A stretch of DNA of 64,000 nt from assembly GCA_039619475.1 (NCBI GenBank), contig CM077116.1:457125576-457189575 (forward strand). The letters run 5' to 3'. Positions 36,330-48,447 of the stretch are shown here, piece by piece; the stretch's first letter is position 1, and every line of letters begins with the position of its first letter. The notes beneath the pieces are model-generated. The model was not told where the DNA came from and did no database searches. It saw nothing but the letters and a program-made list of their open reading frames with translations. The position numbers and the translations under genes are program-made. The stretch is from Icerya purchasi. Its lineage: Eukaryota; Arthropoda; Insecta; Hemiptera; Monophlebidae.

Positions 36330-37175
36330 TTATCCGCCGTCTCCAAATCGGAAGTTGGCGATCCACGACTGAAAATTTTCTTTTACAACGGCCGATTGGA
36401 GGAGTAGTATAGAAGAGAAGTCGAACCAGTTGATAAGATTGTCCATCCATGAATTTTGACGTCTTCCTCTCAATCTCTTAAAATTTATCTTTCCTTCCAA
36501 AATGATTTTCAGAATTTCGTATCTGGAGCTTCGTGTGATGTGTCCGAGGTACTGCAGCTTCCGTTTCTTAATGGTTTTGCATTACTTCAAGGGTCTTTCC
36601 GATTCTTTCAAGTACTTCGATATTAGTTTCACCCGTGATATTTTCAGAATGCGCCGATAACAGTACATTACGAATGCGTTAATCTTTTTTTCCAATGATG
36701 CATTCAGGGTCCAGCTCTCGCAACCATAAAGCAAAATAGAGATGATGCTTAGCAGCCTGATTATTCGAGCCTCAGGTCTTGATGGATGAATAAACTCTTC
36801 ATTTTGGTGAGAGCTCTTCCAGCTTGCTCAATTCTGCTGCGTATTTCCCGGAGTTGATTTACAGTTTTCCTCTAGTATACTTCCTAGGTATTTAATGCGC
36901 TGAACTTGTTCAATCGTCTCTCTCCCTTTATCTTGATTTTGCATTGGATTTGGTTTTTTGATTTTTGCTTTTTTGAATTGGATAAGTTCACTTTTAATCC
37001 GTAACTTTGCCTTTTATCAACAATTTTATTCAGCATCCGTTGTAGTTCTTTCTCGCTAGAGGCAAGAATTAAACTATCATCTGCATAGCGTAGATCATTC
37101 AGCGTGACTCCATTTACTTAAAGATTTCCCATATTATCGTTTATCTCACTCGCATACAAATGATCAACAGTCGTT
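36330..37175 (-). pseudogene. Non-LTR retrotransposon reverse transcriptase, C-terminal remnant
   Basis: Minus-strand translation in several frames gives, in order: LNDLRYADDSLILASSEKEL (catalytic YADD intact), YGLKVNLS, GETIEQVQRIKYLGSILEEN, SIISILLYGCESWTLNASLE, MYCYRRILKISR, IKKRKLQYLGHITRSSRYEI, ILEGKINFKR, then RGRRQNSWMDNLINWF and a C-terminus NFRFGDGG followed by TAA at 36330. These are the successive blocks of the insect endonuclease-reverse transcriptase LINE type. In-frame stops (for example after TQQN and after ERPLK) and frameshifts show it is dead. Upstream of 37117 the match fades. It is clearly older than the neighbouring RNase H LINE. Confidence 0.92.
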
Positions 37176-37259
37176 CTATTATGACACCCATAATGGCCAT
37201 ATGTGAAGAATAAGAACGGCTGTAATAACACCAACAACAAACATCAATAAGAACAGCAA

Positions 37260-37570
37260 TAGAAGACTTGGTCAGTTTCATGATCCTTTAAGAGGAACAG
37301 ATTTGGCACATCAATAGAACGGAAACCAATTCGACCGGCTAACTTAAAAATCAAGTTTATCGACGGGAACCAATTCGACATCCACCAAAAATTCTACTTA
37401 ACGTAATATAATTCGTGTGTAAAATTCATTATGAGAAAGAATTTTTGTAGCTCATGCTTTCATCGCGTACATAATAACCTACTTGTTCATTAATCATTCC
37501 TAATAAAAGCGGGTTAAACGGAAGAACCGATTTTGACCAGCTAACGCGTAGTAATTCCAGTTTACCACCG
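37260..37570 (-). repeat. GGTTCCCGT repeat family, fragment 3
   Basis: Reverse-complement copy of the family seen at 24290 and 34000. It holds GAAACCAATTCGACCGGCTA and CGGGAACCAATTCGAC, then the TACTTAACGTAATA word shared with 47598-47612. Further on, AAGAACCGATTTTGACCAGC may be a third unit. Confidence 0.6.
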
Positions 37571-40500
37571 CGGGATACAATCACATCTGCAGGAGTAGCC
37601 GAAATCAGATAAGGACAGGAACAACTCCGAAAGGGTTTTGCCTTCTATCGAAGCTTTCCGAAGAACGTGCGTCCGATCAGGGACGGATTTCAGAGATTTC
37701 CGTTTGAAATATTTTTTTAGCGCCATCAGGAAAACAATCAGGAGGTCCGACGATTGCACGGCCGATGGTGGTCGTGTAGCATCTTGATTTTCTAGTTTCC
37801 GTGATATTTACATTCTCGTATTGCTCGGAAATAGCGCGCTGATTTGCTGCGCTGATCGAACGTCTGCATGTTATTCTACCGCGGCCGTTGTTTGGTTAAG
37901 GCGTCCGCTGACCCTGTCGCCCGTGCGACGATGGTATTTATTAGCCGGCTATTATTGCAACGATATCGATGCTGTTATTTTACCAGTCACTGCTATTGTT
38001 ATTTATTTTTTGTTCTTTTCGAAACACGTGTTGGGAAATTATTTAAATATCTCGCCGGTCCGTCGACTTGTATTTGTATAGTCCGCGAGTTCCGTACGCT
38101 TATAGGCGTTCGCCGCGGAAATCGGTATTGAACAAGACGACGAAAACCATATTGAAAAATACTAGCGGTCGATGATCGGTAACAACACACGGCCGAGGAG
38201 TAATTATTCGCGTCAGGAGTACAAATGTATGACGCGTGCCATTTAGAGTACATCTGCGATGGGCGCTTTTTTTTTTGTTTTTAAATGTTGTGATAACAGC
38301 GAGCGCGTTGGGCATTTTGTTTATTTTATTTAACGAAAAAGAAGAAAATCTACTCAGTTCCAAGCACAGTTAGGATGTTTTCTGCAGCGTGAGTCCGAAT
38401 TTCGCTCTGCTCGGGTTATTACCACGCGCAATGAACTCGTGGGCTACGAGTGTCGAGTTGTTTCGCGAGTAAAAATAGAATAAGTACTGGACAAAATCGT
38501 TTTTCGCGTCATCCTTAAATGCCAGACAACAGGGTTGTTTGTCAGCGGCGTTACAGACGTACCAGTGTGCTACTTCAACTCGTATCGCGAATGAAAAATA
38601 GCAGTTACGTCGCGGATACGCTCGGACTTGAGTGAAATTGATTAGATGATAAAATTACTTAAGAGCACTTCAAGGCGGACCAACGACCCGCGTGTCAAAA
38701 AATAGCAGCGTTTTTCGTTTTAACATGTTTCCCGCCAGCGACTACCGCTGCAATTTTAATGTCCCATTTTCTTTCTATTTTCCTTTTCGAAGCAGTCGCA
38801 TTGTTTACACTTTTTCTTGGTAACGCTAGATCGTTTCCAGTTGTTTTACCTATCGCTAGCGTTTCATACGAAGTGATAAAATTACCTCGAGATTAGATGA
38901 AAAGAACGAACGATCAGCAAGATAAGAATTGAGAAATACTGACGGTGTTGCCGGAAAGGAAGTCGAGCTAAATTGGCGAGAAAACAAAACGAACAATTTT
39001 TGAGAAAAAGGAAAAGGAATTATATTATACCTCGGCTATCGGCGGTGAAGGGAATTCTCGCGGTTGTAAATAAGCGGCGATGAGGAAAGACTAGGACAAG
39101 CCGGGAAACGGTTTTTTTTTTGTTTTTTGTTACGGAAGTATTGTACGGTATTCAGCAGGAATGTAGAGCAAGGAAAAAGGTGAGCATGCGGGGTGAGGCA
39201 GTATTAAGTCTATAAGGATTTAGTAAAATGTAGTAAAACATTTAGCAGATCGTTCGAGATGAGAATTAACATTAAAAGAAGCCGTTAAGAACGAAAAAGA
39301 AAAACGACATTTTATTATAGTAAGCCGGCATCCGATCTATCGCGAATCAGTGTGAAAAAAATGTCCGATCATCTCGCCGTTTAAAGAATTTTAGCTCTGA
39401 CGGTGAATTTTCAATGCAATTGCAGCTATTTTGGGAGTGGACTTTTTTTTTTCTATGGGTGATAATTTTCACTGTTCAACGCCCCCCCCCCGTGTAGACT
39501 ATATTTGTTTCGTGAATATCCTTAATAAATACCAAGTTAAAAAATATAGCTTATGCGTTGAATTAAAAACACCGTAAACATTGAAACATTTTTTCTCTTT
39601 TTAATCATTTTTATTGTAAAAAGCCGGGATAAACGGCGGTTTCCGACAATTGCGAGAATATCCGCCACGCGCAATATGCCGGGCCAATAAAAATAAGAAC
39701 TCTAGGCTAGTTTATGATATTTTCCAAAAACGATTTTTACTAACATCGTACACAATCTGGTTAATTTTACTTGATACATTTTTTTTAGTAAATTGTCCAA
39801 CAGAGATGACTGGTTGACTTTCGGAATGAAAAATAACGAAATTCGAAAAGCCATACAAGTGGTTTTCTTTGTGTAGCCAGTGAAAAAAGTATTGAAGATA
39901 ATCCCGCCAAAACCAGCTGCCCTAGCGTGGCAGTGATACGGGAAGTTCCCCCTTCGGCTATAATGTTCGTAATTAACGAGCCCGAAAAAAATAGGAAAGA
40001 AAAGAAAGTCTACACTGATAAATTCACCACGCTGAACTGTCAAAGAGTTGTAGTCTACGTTTCGGCCTCAACGATTATTCGGCTCGAACGAAGTTTTTTC
40101 GGTCTTGATCGTTTCGTCCTCGTAAGCAGATCTAATTTAATGTTGTTAGGGAGTTTTTAATTTTTTCTTCTTTAATTAACATCGTTATTAAGGCGTAAAA
40201 TAATCATTGAATCAAGAAAAACACAATCCGGGAAATTAGCAATTAATTCGCTTAAAAGTAATTTCAATGTTTTCTTTCTCCGTTCATATATCGCTTAAAA
40301 AATGATTTCTTCTTATGAAGACTTGAAAAAGCTGATTACACGTATTCACTTAGCTGGTTATTTCAATGAAAATGTTCAAAAAAAAATCTAGTCGAACTCG
40401 GCAATAATTTCCTACTATGACAGACTTTTGCTTTTAAAAAAAAAAACAAAAAAAACTATGCTCTTCAAAAAATGAAAAATAACCCTTAATGATTTCGAAA

Positions 40501-40881
40501 AAGCACTAATTTGAAAAACTACTGAAAATTAACAACTCGCTAACGCTAAACTAGATCTATTTGGAAAAAGAGCCAAGCCAAGGACGAAACGTAACGAAGC
40601 CAAAATGATTTAGTACGAAACATGTCGAAGCGCTACATAAAAAGGGAGAAGCGAATCGTTGAATGCAAAACGATAGAGACCCACGGGCGCTAACAGTTGA
40701 CTTTATCGCATATAGTGCAATTCCGATCTCTACAGAAAACATGAAGCTAGCTTAAGATATGGCCAGTTCTTTGCTATCAGGTGCGCATATGTCTCCCATT
40801 ATTTGGTGCTTGAGAATGATTAATTAAAAGAACCTTTTCTCACTCCGTAAATTATCTGAAAAAAAAAAAAAAATCACACAG
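37571..40881. other. No gene recognised; CpG-richer patch 37800-38700
   Basis: 37800-38700 is visibly richer in GC and CpG than its surroundings. It carries overlapping 60-87 codon frames on both strands (37821-38363), none with a domain I know. That could mark host regulatory DNA or an exon, but I cannot show it. 38700-40880 is ordinary AT-rich spacer. The 113-codon minus frame 39702-40043 is unassigned, and a C10 run lies at 39481-39490. Confidence 0.5.
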
Positions 40882-41354
40882 AAAAAATTGAACCACTGCA
40901 GTTTTCACATGTTGTAATTTTTAATTTTTTCTTATTTTTATCGACTCCACAAAAAGAATATTGTTTGATTTTTTTTTTTTTAGATTTCTTACCGCAACTT
41001 TGATTATTCGGAGCCATTATGACGCTTTGTCATCCGAAAGTTGACCGGACAGTAGTTGTACCATATGAGAGTGTCGATGAGAATCGAAGAGAACACTCGG
41101 TAGTGATTAAAACGAGAAAAAAGGGATTACTTCATAAAATATTATCAATGACAGATTGAAAATAAAGCGAATTTTTAATGTGTCTAGACAAAAAAACCTG
41201 AAATCTAATCAACCACGAAGAAAGAAAAAGAAACAAATTTGAAAACCGCCACACATTCATCATTGGCGGAAATATATCTTAACGTTACTATGTAACTGTG
41301 GACTGACTCCAGTGATACATGCTTATTTCATCAGTAATTGTTCTGTATAATAGT
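40882..41354 (+). repeat. Dispersed repeat D, copy 2
   Basis: Same strand and order as 30548-31084, shorter through several deletions, including a smaller T-run and loss of about 60 bp in the right third. Conserved blocks are the same as listed for copy 1. The extra left-hand duplication of copy 1 is absent here. Confidence 0.85.
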
Positions 41355-42054
41355 TTATCTTCTGGACTTTTTAAATAATAGACAACTAAAGGTGCTTTTT
41401 TTCTTTTGAAAATTGCGTTAAAGAAAATTTTTTCACATTTAACAACAGCCTTTTTACATATGCACGTTCTTGTAGCACCCAGACCTGGGACTTTTCAAAG
41501 GCCTCAGTGGAAATTGTAAATTTGTTATAGTATTCTGTTTCGATTTTTCTTTTTTCATGCGGCTGTGGGTTATTCGTATCGGGTTTTTTTGTTTTTTTTG
41601 CTCTAAAACAATCAGATTATAGGTGATTAAATGGATTATTAAGGTGACTTAATTTGAGTCGACCTATCGGCGTGCAGTCATTTGAGCACAGTTTATTTTC
41701 CACACAAAAAAATACAAAAAAAAAAAAAAAAGATTCGCCAAAACTGCTGTTAAGCGTAATTTTTTTTTTTTTTGTTGGTTGCTCTACATTATAATCAATA
41801 TTTGTTCGTATATGTGTATTGTATTATATGTATGATATTCGGACATCGCCTAGAGAAATTAATTCGCGACAATAAAGACGAAACGAAAAAACTTTATTGG
41901 GCAAATTTTTGCATAAACTATAAATGAAATGTTCGTGAACACATACATCGATAAAAAAAAAAATATATATATATATATACATAAAAATAAAAAAATGAGC
42001 CTACTTTGGTGAAAAAAACACAACAATCACAAATTCACGTGTCAAAATTAATTG
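41355..42054. other. No gene recognised
   Basis: AT-rich spacer with poly(A)/poly(T) runs at 41717-41732 and 41761-41774 and a short (TA)n at 41962-41979. No motif identified. Confidence 0.6.
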
Positions 42055-42265
42055 AATAAACTAAAAGTGACTCAGTATTTGGTACTGAAACCCGTTTCTC
42101 TAAACGTCATGGTACGGAGGAAACCAAATTTTTCATATAGTCACGGGGAATTTTATTCCACTCTTCCTGTAATTGTTCTTTCAAATGAGTTCCAAGACTT
42201 TCTCGAATTTTTTTATTCAAATAGACCCCCCAGATTCTCAATAGGGGGTTGAGATCTGGTTTGAC
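42055..42265 (-). pseudogene. Tc1-type transposase, C-terminal remnant
   Basis: Minus strand gives PDLNPLLRIWGVYLNKKIRE, then THLKEQLQEEWNKIP and MKNLVSSVP-stop-RLEKRV. Tc1 transposases end with SPDLNPIENLWG, an eW-x-x-I-p block and LV-x-S-M-P-R-R. The catalytic Glu codon of the PIENL motif survives only in the +1 frame (CCT ATT GAG AAT CTG). One extra base before it and one missing base after it shift the motif out of frame and then restore the frame. The Arg of the MPRR block is a TGA stop (42107-42109). Only about 65 residues remain. No inverted repeats were seen, so this is a broken fragment. Confidence 0.85.
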
Positions 42266-42893
42266 TCGTATACGTATGATATAACCACTCGCGTGTTTGC
42301 CGGGCTTTGTGTTTTTACTCGTTGTTACCTTGGTAAAATTTAAATGAAGTCGAAATTTCTAATAATTTTATGCGTTGAAAATTAACTGTGCCCAAACAGG
42401 ACTAGCCCGACTTAATTAACTCAAATAAGATGATACGGTACATAAAATGATACGATGAATTTATAAATTGCAACAAAAAAAAAGTTTACAAATACGATGC
42501 GATCAATTTTTTTGCGTAGCACAAAAAAGTTTACACAATGTTCGATGGATGTTTTAATAAACGTTATAAGTTACTGAAGAAAATGAACGCCACGTAATTT
42601 AAACCCGTTACTCTTGATAGTAATTTAAATCTCACTTTTGACGATAGTAATGGGAATGGGCCAACTGGTCAAATAAATTTCAAAGGTAATTAAGAAAGAC
42701 AGGCGAATTCGTAAACGAACAAAATTTCAGCTAATTTCTTTGCGACCCTAATACATAGAGGTTAACTCATCACCGACAACGGCTTGATGATCTCCGGACC
42801 AGTGCTTCTCAACTGTCCTTTTATCATACTCCGGCTATGTAAAAACTTGACCATTTTATTCTCGACCGGTAAATTACAGGGGGAACCAGGATT
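42266..42893. other. No gene recognised
   Basis: AT-rich spacer. CGTATACGTATGATAT just upstream of the Tc1 remnant no longer resembles transposase. Nothing else identified. Confidence 0.6.
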
Positions 42894-43202
42894 AATTAAA
42901 ACAAATAAGAAAATATGACAAATTTATAATGAAATACCACATACATTTTTATCGCTATATATTTGTTGGCCAGCGACATTTTATCAGTATACTACTAAAT
43001 TCCTTACGATCGCATTAAAATGTTATTGAAAAAATATAAAAATTATAACATTAGATAGTTTTTATATGTTTTTAGCGTGCCATGATGGATATTAATATAG
43101 CAAATGAAAATTAAATTTTAATAAGGAATGGAAACTTTCCGAGTTTTTTTTTTTTTTAATTTTGGAAAAGATCAACAATAACGCAAACATTTTTAAGCAC
43201 TC

Positions 43203-43204
<2 letters not shown>

Positions 43205-43233
<29 letters not shown>
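43205..43233. repeat. (TA)n microsatellite in repeat A copy 2
   Basis: Counterpart of the tract at 330-365, a little shorter. Confidence 0.95.
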
Positions 43234-43236
<3 letters not shown>

Positions 43237-43302
43237 TTAGACGAGTGGTGTAGGAAAAACATATCACGATGATGTTATAAGTTCGAAATGGGAATGTTCC
43301 GA

Positions 43303-44182
43303 ATTTATTATTATCTTCTTTTTCCGTTGCCTTATCCGCTAAATATTGGCGACAAATGTTACGTGCTACGTCCGTGAGTTCTCATTATCAAGCTTTTCAA
43401 AACTATCTAGTCAAGACATTCTCGGTCTACCGCGTTTTCCTTTTCCGTCAACTTTTCCTTACGGTATTAGTTGCAGTAGTTGATATTTCTTTCACCTCAT
43501 GATGCGCCGAGATAGTTAATCTTTCGCTTTTTAATTAACGCGCGCACTGGGTTTTTTGCAAATGTCGTAACACCTCATCATTAGAGTTACGTTTCGGCCT
43601 ACAAAAACCGTCGATAAATCTCTCTTTCGAATATTTCAATCTATTTTCCGATACGGTTGTCATGAGCGTCCACGTTACAGCTGCGTATGTTACTGAAGCC
43701 CACTAATCGGACGTAGTTTTAATTCGACATTATCATGACCGCGCGATATTGAGTTTCAGGAATGAGTTTCGTGCTACCTGTATTTTGAATTTAATTTCCA
43801 TATCTGAGTTTGCCTTCTCCGTAGTCCAACTTACTGAGTATTTAGAGGATGAAACTTTATCCATCTTCCCTCCTTCTATTGTAATTTCTTCATCCTCTTC
43901 TCGTTTCTTCCCACATACATGTATATTCATATATTCAATTTTATTAAAATTTATTTTGATTCCGAAATCAGTTTTAAACGTCTCTGTGTACATCTTGGAT
44001 TTTATCTTTGTAGGTGTCTGCTTGCGCAATAACTACAGCATCATCGACAAATCTAATACTATTAATGAGAGTAAGCCATTCACAGTAATCCCTTCTGCTG
44101 AGTCGGCAACAACTGGTTCAAAAATCTGTTCCGAGTATACATTGAACAACATTGGTGGCAGCATGCAGTCCAGATTTATTAT
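43303..44182 (-). pseudogene. LINE reverse-transcriptase fragment nested in repeat A
   Basis: Minus-strand blocks in order: CMLPPMLFNVYSEQIFEPVV and GITVNGLL, a frameshift, RFVDDAVVIAQADT (the YADD box as FVDD, both Asp kept), GIKINFNKIEYMNI, EITIEGGKMDKVSS, then degenerate C-terminal blocks IMR-KKYQLLQL and GKVDGKGKRGRPRMS. This is the same endonuclease-reverse transcriptase type as at 12077 and 36330, but a separate copy. It begins inside RT and is therefore 5'-truncated. ATTTATTAT stands at 43303-43311 and 44174-44182, a candidate 9-bp target-site duplication at exactly the junctions predicted by comparison with copy 1. No poly(A) tail is visible. Confidence 0.9.
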
Positions 44183-45258
44183 GCAAATATAAATTTTTAA
44201 TTGATCCCGTTTTATCATAATTGCTTGATTTTTATTTCTTATTGTTTTATTTCTCATCGAACAAATTAAATTTACAAATGTTCTCTTATAAAGACAATTA
44301 GCGTATATATTCTCAATTATGTAAATGAAATAGCTGCGATGCGTTTAATAATTTCATATTTTTCTATAAAAATGTGAATAATAATTTGGGCTATTTTGAA
44401 CAGTCCGATGAAATTCGAACTGTCACCTCTAGTTCGGTACTTATTAAGAATTTTTACCGACTCGGAAGGAAATAAACAGGAGTTTACGCGTTGCCTAGTC
44501 CGTATCCGGCATAGGCTAGAGAAGAAGTAAAGAAACATAGTAGAGTCGAAATTATTCACTGTTATAAGACGTGTTGACTAGCAGCGAGAAGTTGGCTATT
44601 AGTCACGAATTGGCTAGCATCGCTCGGATTCCGCAGTTGGTCAATTACTTGGAGACGCATTTTCGTATATACCCTAAAATAGTTACCAGAGAGTTGGCTT
44701 CCGCCAATAGAACTCAACAGCGATCGATTTTGCTAACGAGCAGAAATGATACGAGCATGGACACTTTTTGTATTTACTCGTCATGTTGTTGAGTATGCAT
44801 CAGGAATTTCATACTTTCCGTGGCATAAATAAACTTACTGCGATCATTACCGCTGATGTAACCCTTTACATTGACACCTGAACAACACTAAGCGTTACCT
44901 TTTAGCAACTTTCGAATTATTGCGCCGTTATTAAAAACGGCTTAAAAGATAAAAATGTCTACTAACCGAAGGGCTGGATAATTTTTTTCGGTATAAGTAA
45001 TTAATATATCCCTTAATATATAATTTTTACACTTCGGATTCTCCATTTTTATAATGAGCGTGTTTCATTGTGTGCGAGTTTTACTTAACAGTTGATGAAT
45101 TTTGTAAAAATGTCATCATCAAAGGACGAACGTGTATATTACCTTATTACTTTTTTTCGCTTTCTAATAATTCTCGCCTACTTTTCAGTTTTCTTTGTTA
45201 ATAAAAGAATTACTTGAAAAAATGTGTACATCAACGACTTTTCAATGCTGTTTACCGT

Positions 45259-45365
45259 TTTCTTCTTCTTGTTCTTCTTGTTCTTCTTGTTCTTGTTCTT
45301 CTTGTTCTTCTTCTTGTTCTTGTTCTTGTTCTTCTTCTTGTTCTTCTTCTTCTTCTTGTTTCTTT
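45259..45365. repeat. TTC/TTG trinucleotide-type tract
   Basis: About 105 bp built from TTC and TTG triplets in irregular alternation. Both long frames over it (Lys/Asn-rich on minus, Ser/Cys-rich on plus) are translations of the repeat. Confidence 0.95.
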
Positions 45366-47022
45366 TCGCTGTCCCTGTTCGGATATGTTTTAAATAGAAT
45401 ATTTTCAGTCTACACACCGGTTGATTTATGTTCCATTAGACTAATGTAGTCGAAAGAGCAAATATTTTTTATAATAATTAAAATTTATAAAAATAAAAAA
45501 AGCGGTAACAAAAAATCAAAATTATTTAGAACAGTAACGTACAAAAAAAGTTTAATGTAATATTGAAAACAGCGTGATAATAACGGATATTAAAAACATT
45601 TGAAAATATTTTTTTTTTTTTTTACACCACCTCGGTCCGTTGACCGCTTATTGTTTATTTATTTTTATTTTGTATAAGGTCTTCTAATTTATACTGTCCG
45701 CCCCGATTGAGGTACGACAATATAATTGATAGCCCTACCCTGCACCATTATTCATGTAGGTCAGGTGAGGAGAGCCTACTTATACTATTTCTAATCAACA
45801 GCTCTGATATGTACACCATCGTTAGCTATAATTTAGTAAAAATATAATTAGACGTGTACATAAAACTTTTCTTCTAATATGCAAATAGAGGGGTAGTAAA
45901 TAGCGATTAGTTCCGGGTAAGATTTTGTCGGTCGCTTTAATTTCCGTTGTCCTTTTTTTATAGTTCTTTTTTATTTTAAATGAAACTGAGAAATCCTTTT
46001 ACGAGCCTATTTTTCATTTATGTGTTCGGTTAAGATTATTTTCCACGTTTATTTCTGTAAGCATTCGGCCATTTCGGTATACATTGCTTCTGTTGGATAT
46101 TAGTTTTATCGTCGGAGTATTCTTATTTATTCCGATTTATAATGGAATTTAGGTTTAGAAAGCTTAGCAGATGGCTTATAGTGGTGCATTTGTAGCGGAC
46201 GAGGATATTTTGTAAAATCAGCGAAATGTTATCGATGCAAACAAAAAAAGAGATTTCTGTTCGTGAAAATCGGAAAATGATACTTTTACACGCCCGAAAT
46301 TCAAACGAATCCGCTGAAAAGAATAGAATGGATCAGCAGCAGCTTATTAATGAAAAGCCGTTGAAAATTAAATCGTTTCTAAACGGCAGTGTGGTTGAGT
46401 AGACTTGGAAATAGTTCAAATTTCTAAACAAAGAAAAAGCCTCCGCCGATAGCGAAAAGTTTAACTGAACTTCATACGAACTACTGAAAACAAATGTAGC
46501 CCGTTTCAGGAATTTTTCTTATCTAACGAATTTCGATAAGATGAAAAAGGTCGGTGATGGCACACGGTATTCGTCCACGGTAGGTTTAAAAGTTGGCCGA
46601 AAGTTGTTTTTGTCGAGGTTTTTTGATACATTTATAAAATTGGAGGAATTTTTTTTGTATCGATGACATTTTTAGTCTTCTCTATCCCGGTTGAGAATAG
46701 CGCAGCAAACTATAAAAAGTAGTTGTAAACGAACTTGCAAGTTTCGTGACAGGGCAGTGACACGCTATTTGCTGGCTTCGAAAGATCCATATGAATTTTC
46801 TTCAAAACAGCCACAGCTTTCTAGTCGAATCTGCAAGTTTGAGTCATTTCAAAAGACCGGAATTTTTAGATGATTTTACTCAAACAATGAAATTGGCCAG
46901 TTTTGAAATTGGTTTTCCTATTTTCTTTTCCATATGCCGCTCGTGTAGATAATTGTTTTTTTATAAGGTCCGCCGATGGCTTTTGATCATTTTTCCACTA
47001 CGTTCGCGATATCCACACAACA

Positions 47023-47042
47023 GTGTGTGTGTGTGTGTGTGT
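47023..47042. repeat. (GT)n microsatellite
   Basis: Ten GT units. Confidence 0.95.
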
Positions 47043-48190
47043 GGTTTTCCAGCGGATGTTTCGAACCGATTTTCCCGATTCCTATGACTGACCGTCAAAT
47101 TTTAAAACGAATCTCATTCAGTGTAAAGCTAAGCAAATCATCAGTCTCAGGTTTTAATTTTCTTTTTGATTATTGGATGCGAGAATTAAAAGATAGTCTA
47201 ACATGAAATATATACAAAGCTCCGGGCGGAATATAAATAGATTCTAAAAAAAAAAAAAAAAAGTTTTTAGTTTACACTTTGATTTATACACTCGTATTTA
47301 TGTATTTTGCAAACAAAAATCATTCATTTAACGAGTTAAAAATCTACACATTAATGTTTTAGTTATTTTTTAAATAAATATTTAATATTTCCTCCTTCTA
47401 TTAGTATATTTTATAGTGCCTTTTTTAACAATTCATTAGATTTTCGATTATAAAATTACTTAAAATTCTAGCAAACAAAACCAAACTACAGACTACTAGC
47501 TAAGAAACTTTATAACAGTGTTTCATTATCTGCGGAAGTTCTTTAAAATCTAACAAAGAAGCAATAGGTACGAAGAATGTAGGATAAAAGTTCTATTTAA
47601 CGTAATAGTTCTTCCGCGAAATTCACCACTACCGTTACGAATATTTTTTTTTTTTTTTTTCGTAGTGTTCAATGTGTAACGGTACAGAAAAAAGAATCCG
47701 ATAAGTCATTATAAAACAACATGATTATAAATATTGGAGATAATAGCAAATAAAATGAAATAAAATAATTTTTTAAAAGAAAAATTAGTTATTGTAAATA
47801 TATCGGTTAACGGTGAATGCCATAGAGTTTTCATTTTAGCAGGGGTGCTTTCTGCGCAGCTTTCTAGGTTATTCGTTCGAGTTATAATAGAAACAGCGAA
47901 GAAATTAAATGACGTTAAGATTAATTTATTTAAATATAATACAGTTGCTGGAAGAATGAAGCACTAAAAACAGTTTTGAATGAGCCGTGAAGCCCCAGAA
48001 CATACGTGGCCGGTGACATAATAATAATAAAAGAGTTTCAAGTTAAGAATAATGTTATAAAATAAATAGTTTTATTTTTCTATGGCTACATATTTTTTAG
48101 TTGATTAAGATAATGATGAGAGAACAGGGAATAACTATTCCACAGCCACGACAAGCCCAAATATGAGATTATCGTAAATGTTAAAGATTT

Positions 48191-48447
48191 GAAAAAATTT
48201 AAAAAAATTACCGGTAACATTCAGTTACTGATGTTATATTCTTTTTTTTTACACGACATATACATTCAACAATTCACAAAAATATATAACATAATCTGGA
48301 TTGTAAAAACATTAGGAAACATTAAAAAATGAACCATATAAAACAATAAATATAATAAATGTCGAATGTATATGTCGTTCGTGTAACAAAAAAGTGTAAC
48401 ATCAGTTACCGAATGTTAATGGTTATTTTTTTAAATTATTTAAAATT
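48191..48447. mobile_element. MITE-like foldback element, 257 bp, about 80-bp inverted ends
   Basis: The left arm (48191-48270) contains TACCGGTAACATTCAGTTAC, GATGTTATATTC and ACGACATATACATTCAAC. The right arm (48361-48447) is its inverted copy, containing GTCGAATGTATATGTCG, GTAACATCAGTTACCGAATG and TAATGGTTATTTTTTTAAAT. Identity is roughly 80-85% by eye with a few indels. The central 90 bp is AT-rich and non-coding. No target-site duplication could be fixed because both flanks are AT-rich. Superfamily unknown. Confidence 0.8.

Larger units (their letters stand above)
42894..44770 (+). repeat. Dispersed repeat A, copy 2, interrupted by a LINE
   Basis: The outer parts 42894-43302 and 44183-44770 are collinear with 20-935. 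The break falls after GGGAATGTTCCGAAT, where copy 1 runs from GGGAATGTTTTGAATCG on through GTAAATTTTTAATTG. Between the halves sits a minus-strand reverse-transcriptase fragment. Copy 2 extends slightly beyond the clear end of copy 1, to about 44770. Confidence 0.85.
44771..48190. other. No gene recognised; simple repeats and one relic
   Basis: Contains the TTC/TTG tract (separate entry), poly(T) at 45610-45623 and 47646-47661, and (GT)n at 47023-47042. A relic at 47590-47640 is shared, inverted, with the end of the GGTTCCCGT family at 34196-34230. Open frames of 60-76 codons are unassigned. Confidence 0.6.

Noticed and set aside
38018..38034. CGAAACACGTGTTG as another GAAAC-core foldback
   Set aside because: No inverted arms or flanking direct repeats around it, so the motif alone is not enough. 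The same holds for TACGAAACATGTCGAAG near 40614.
39702..40043. 113-codon minus-strand frame
   Set aside because: No family resemblance. A single open frame of this length is expected by chance in 64 kb.
45178..45449. Lys/Asn-rich and Ser/Cys-rich open frames on opposite strands
   Set aside because: Both are translations of the TTC/TTG tract.
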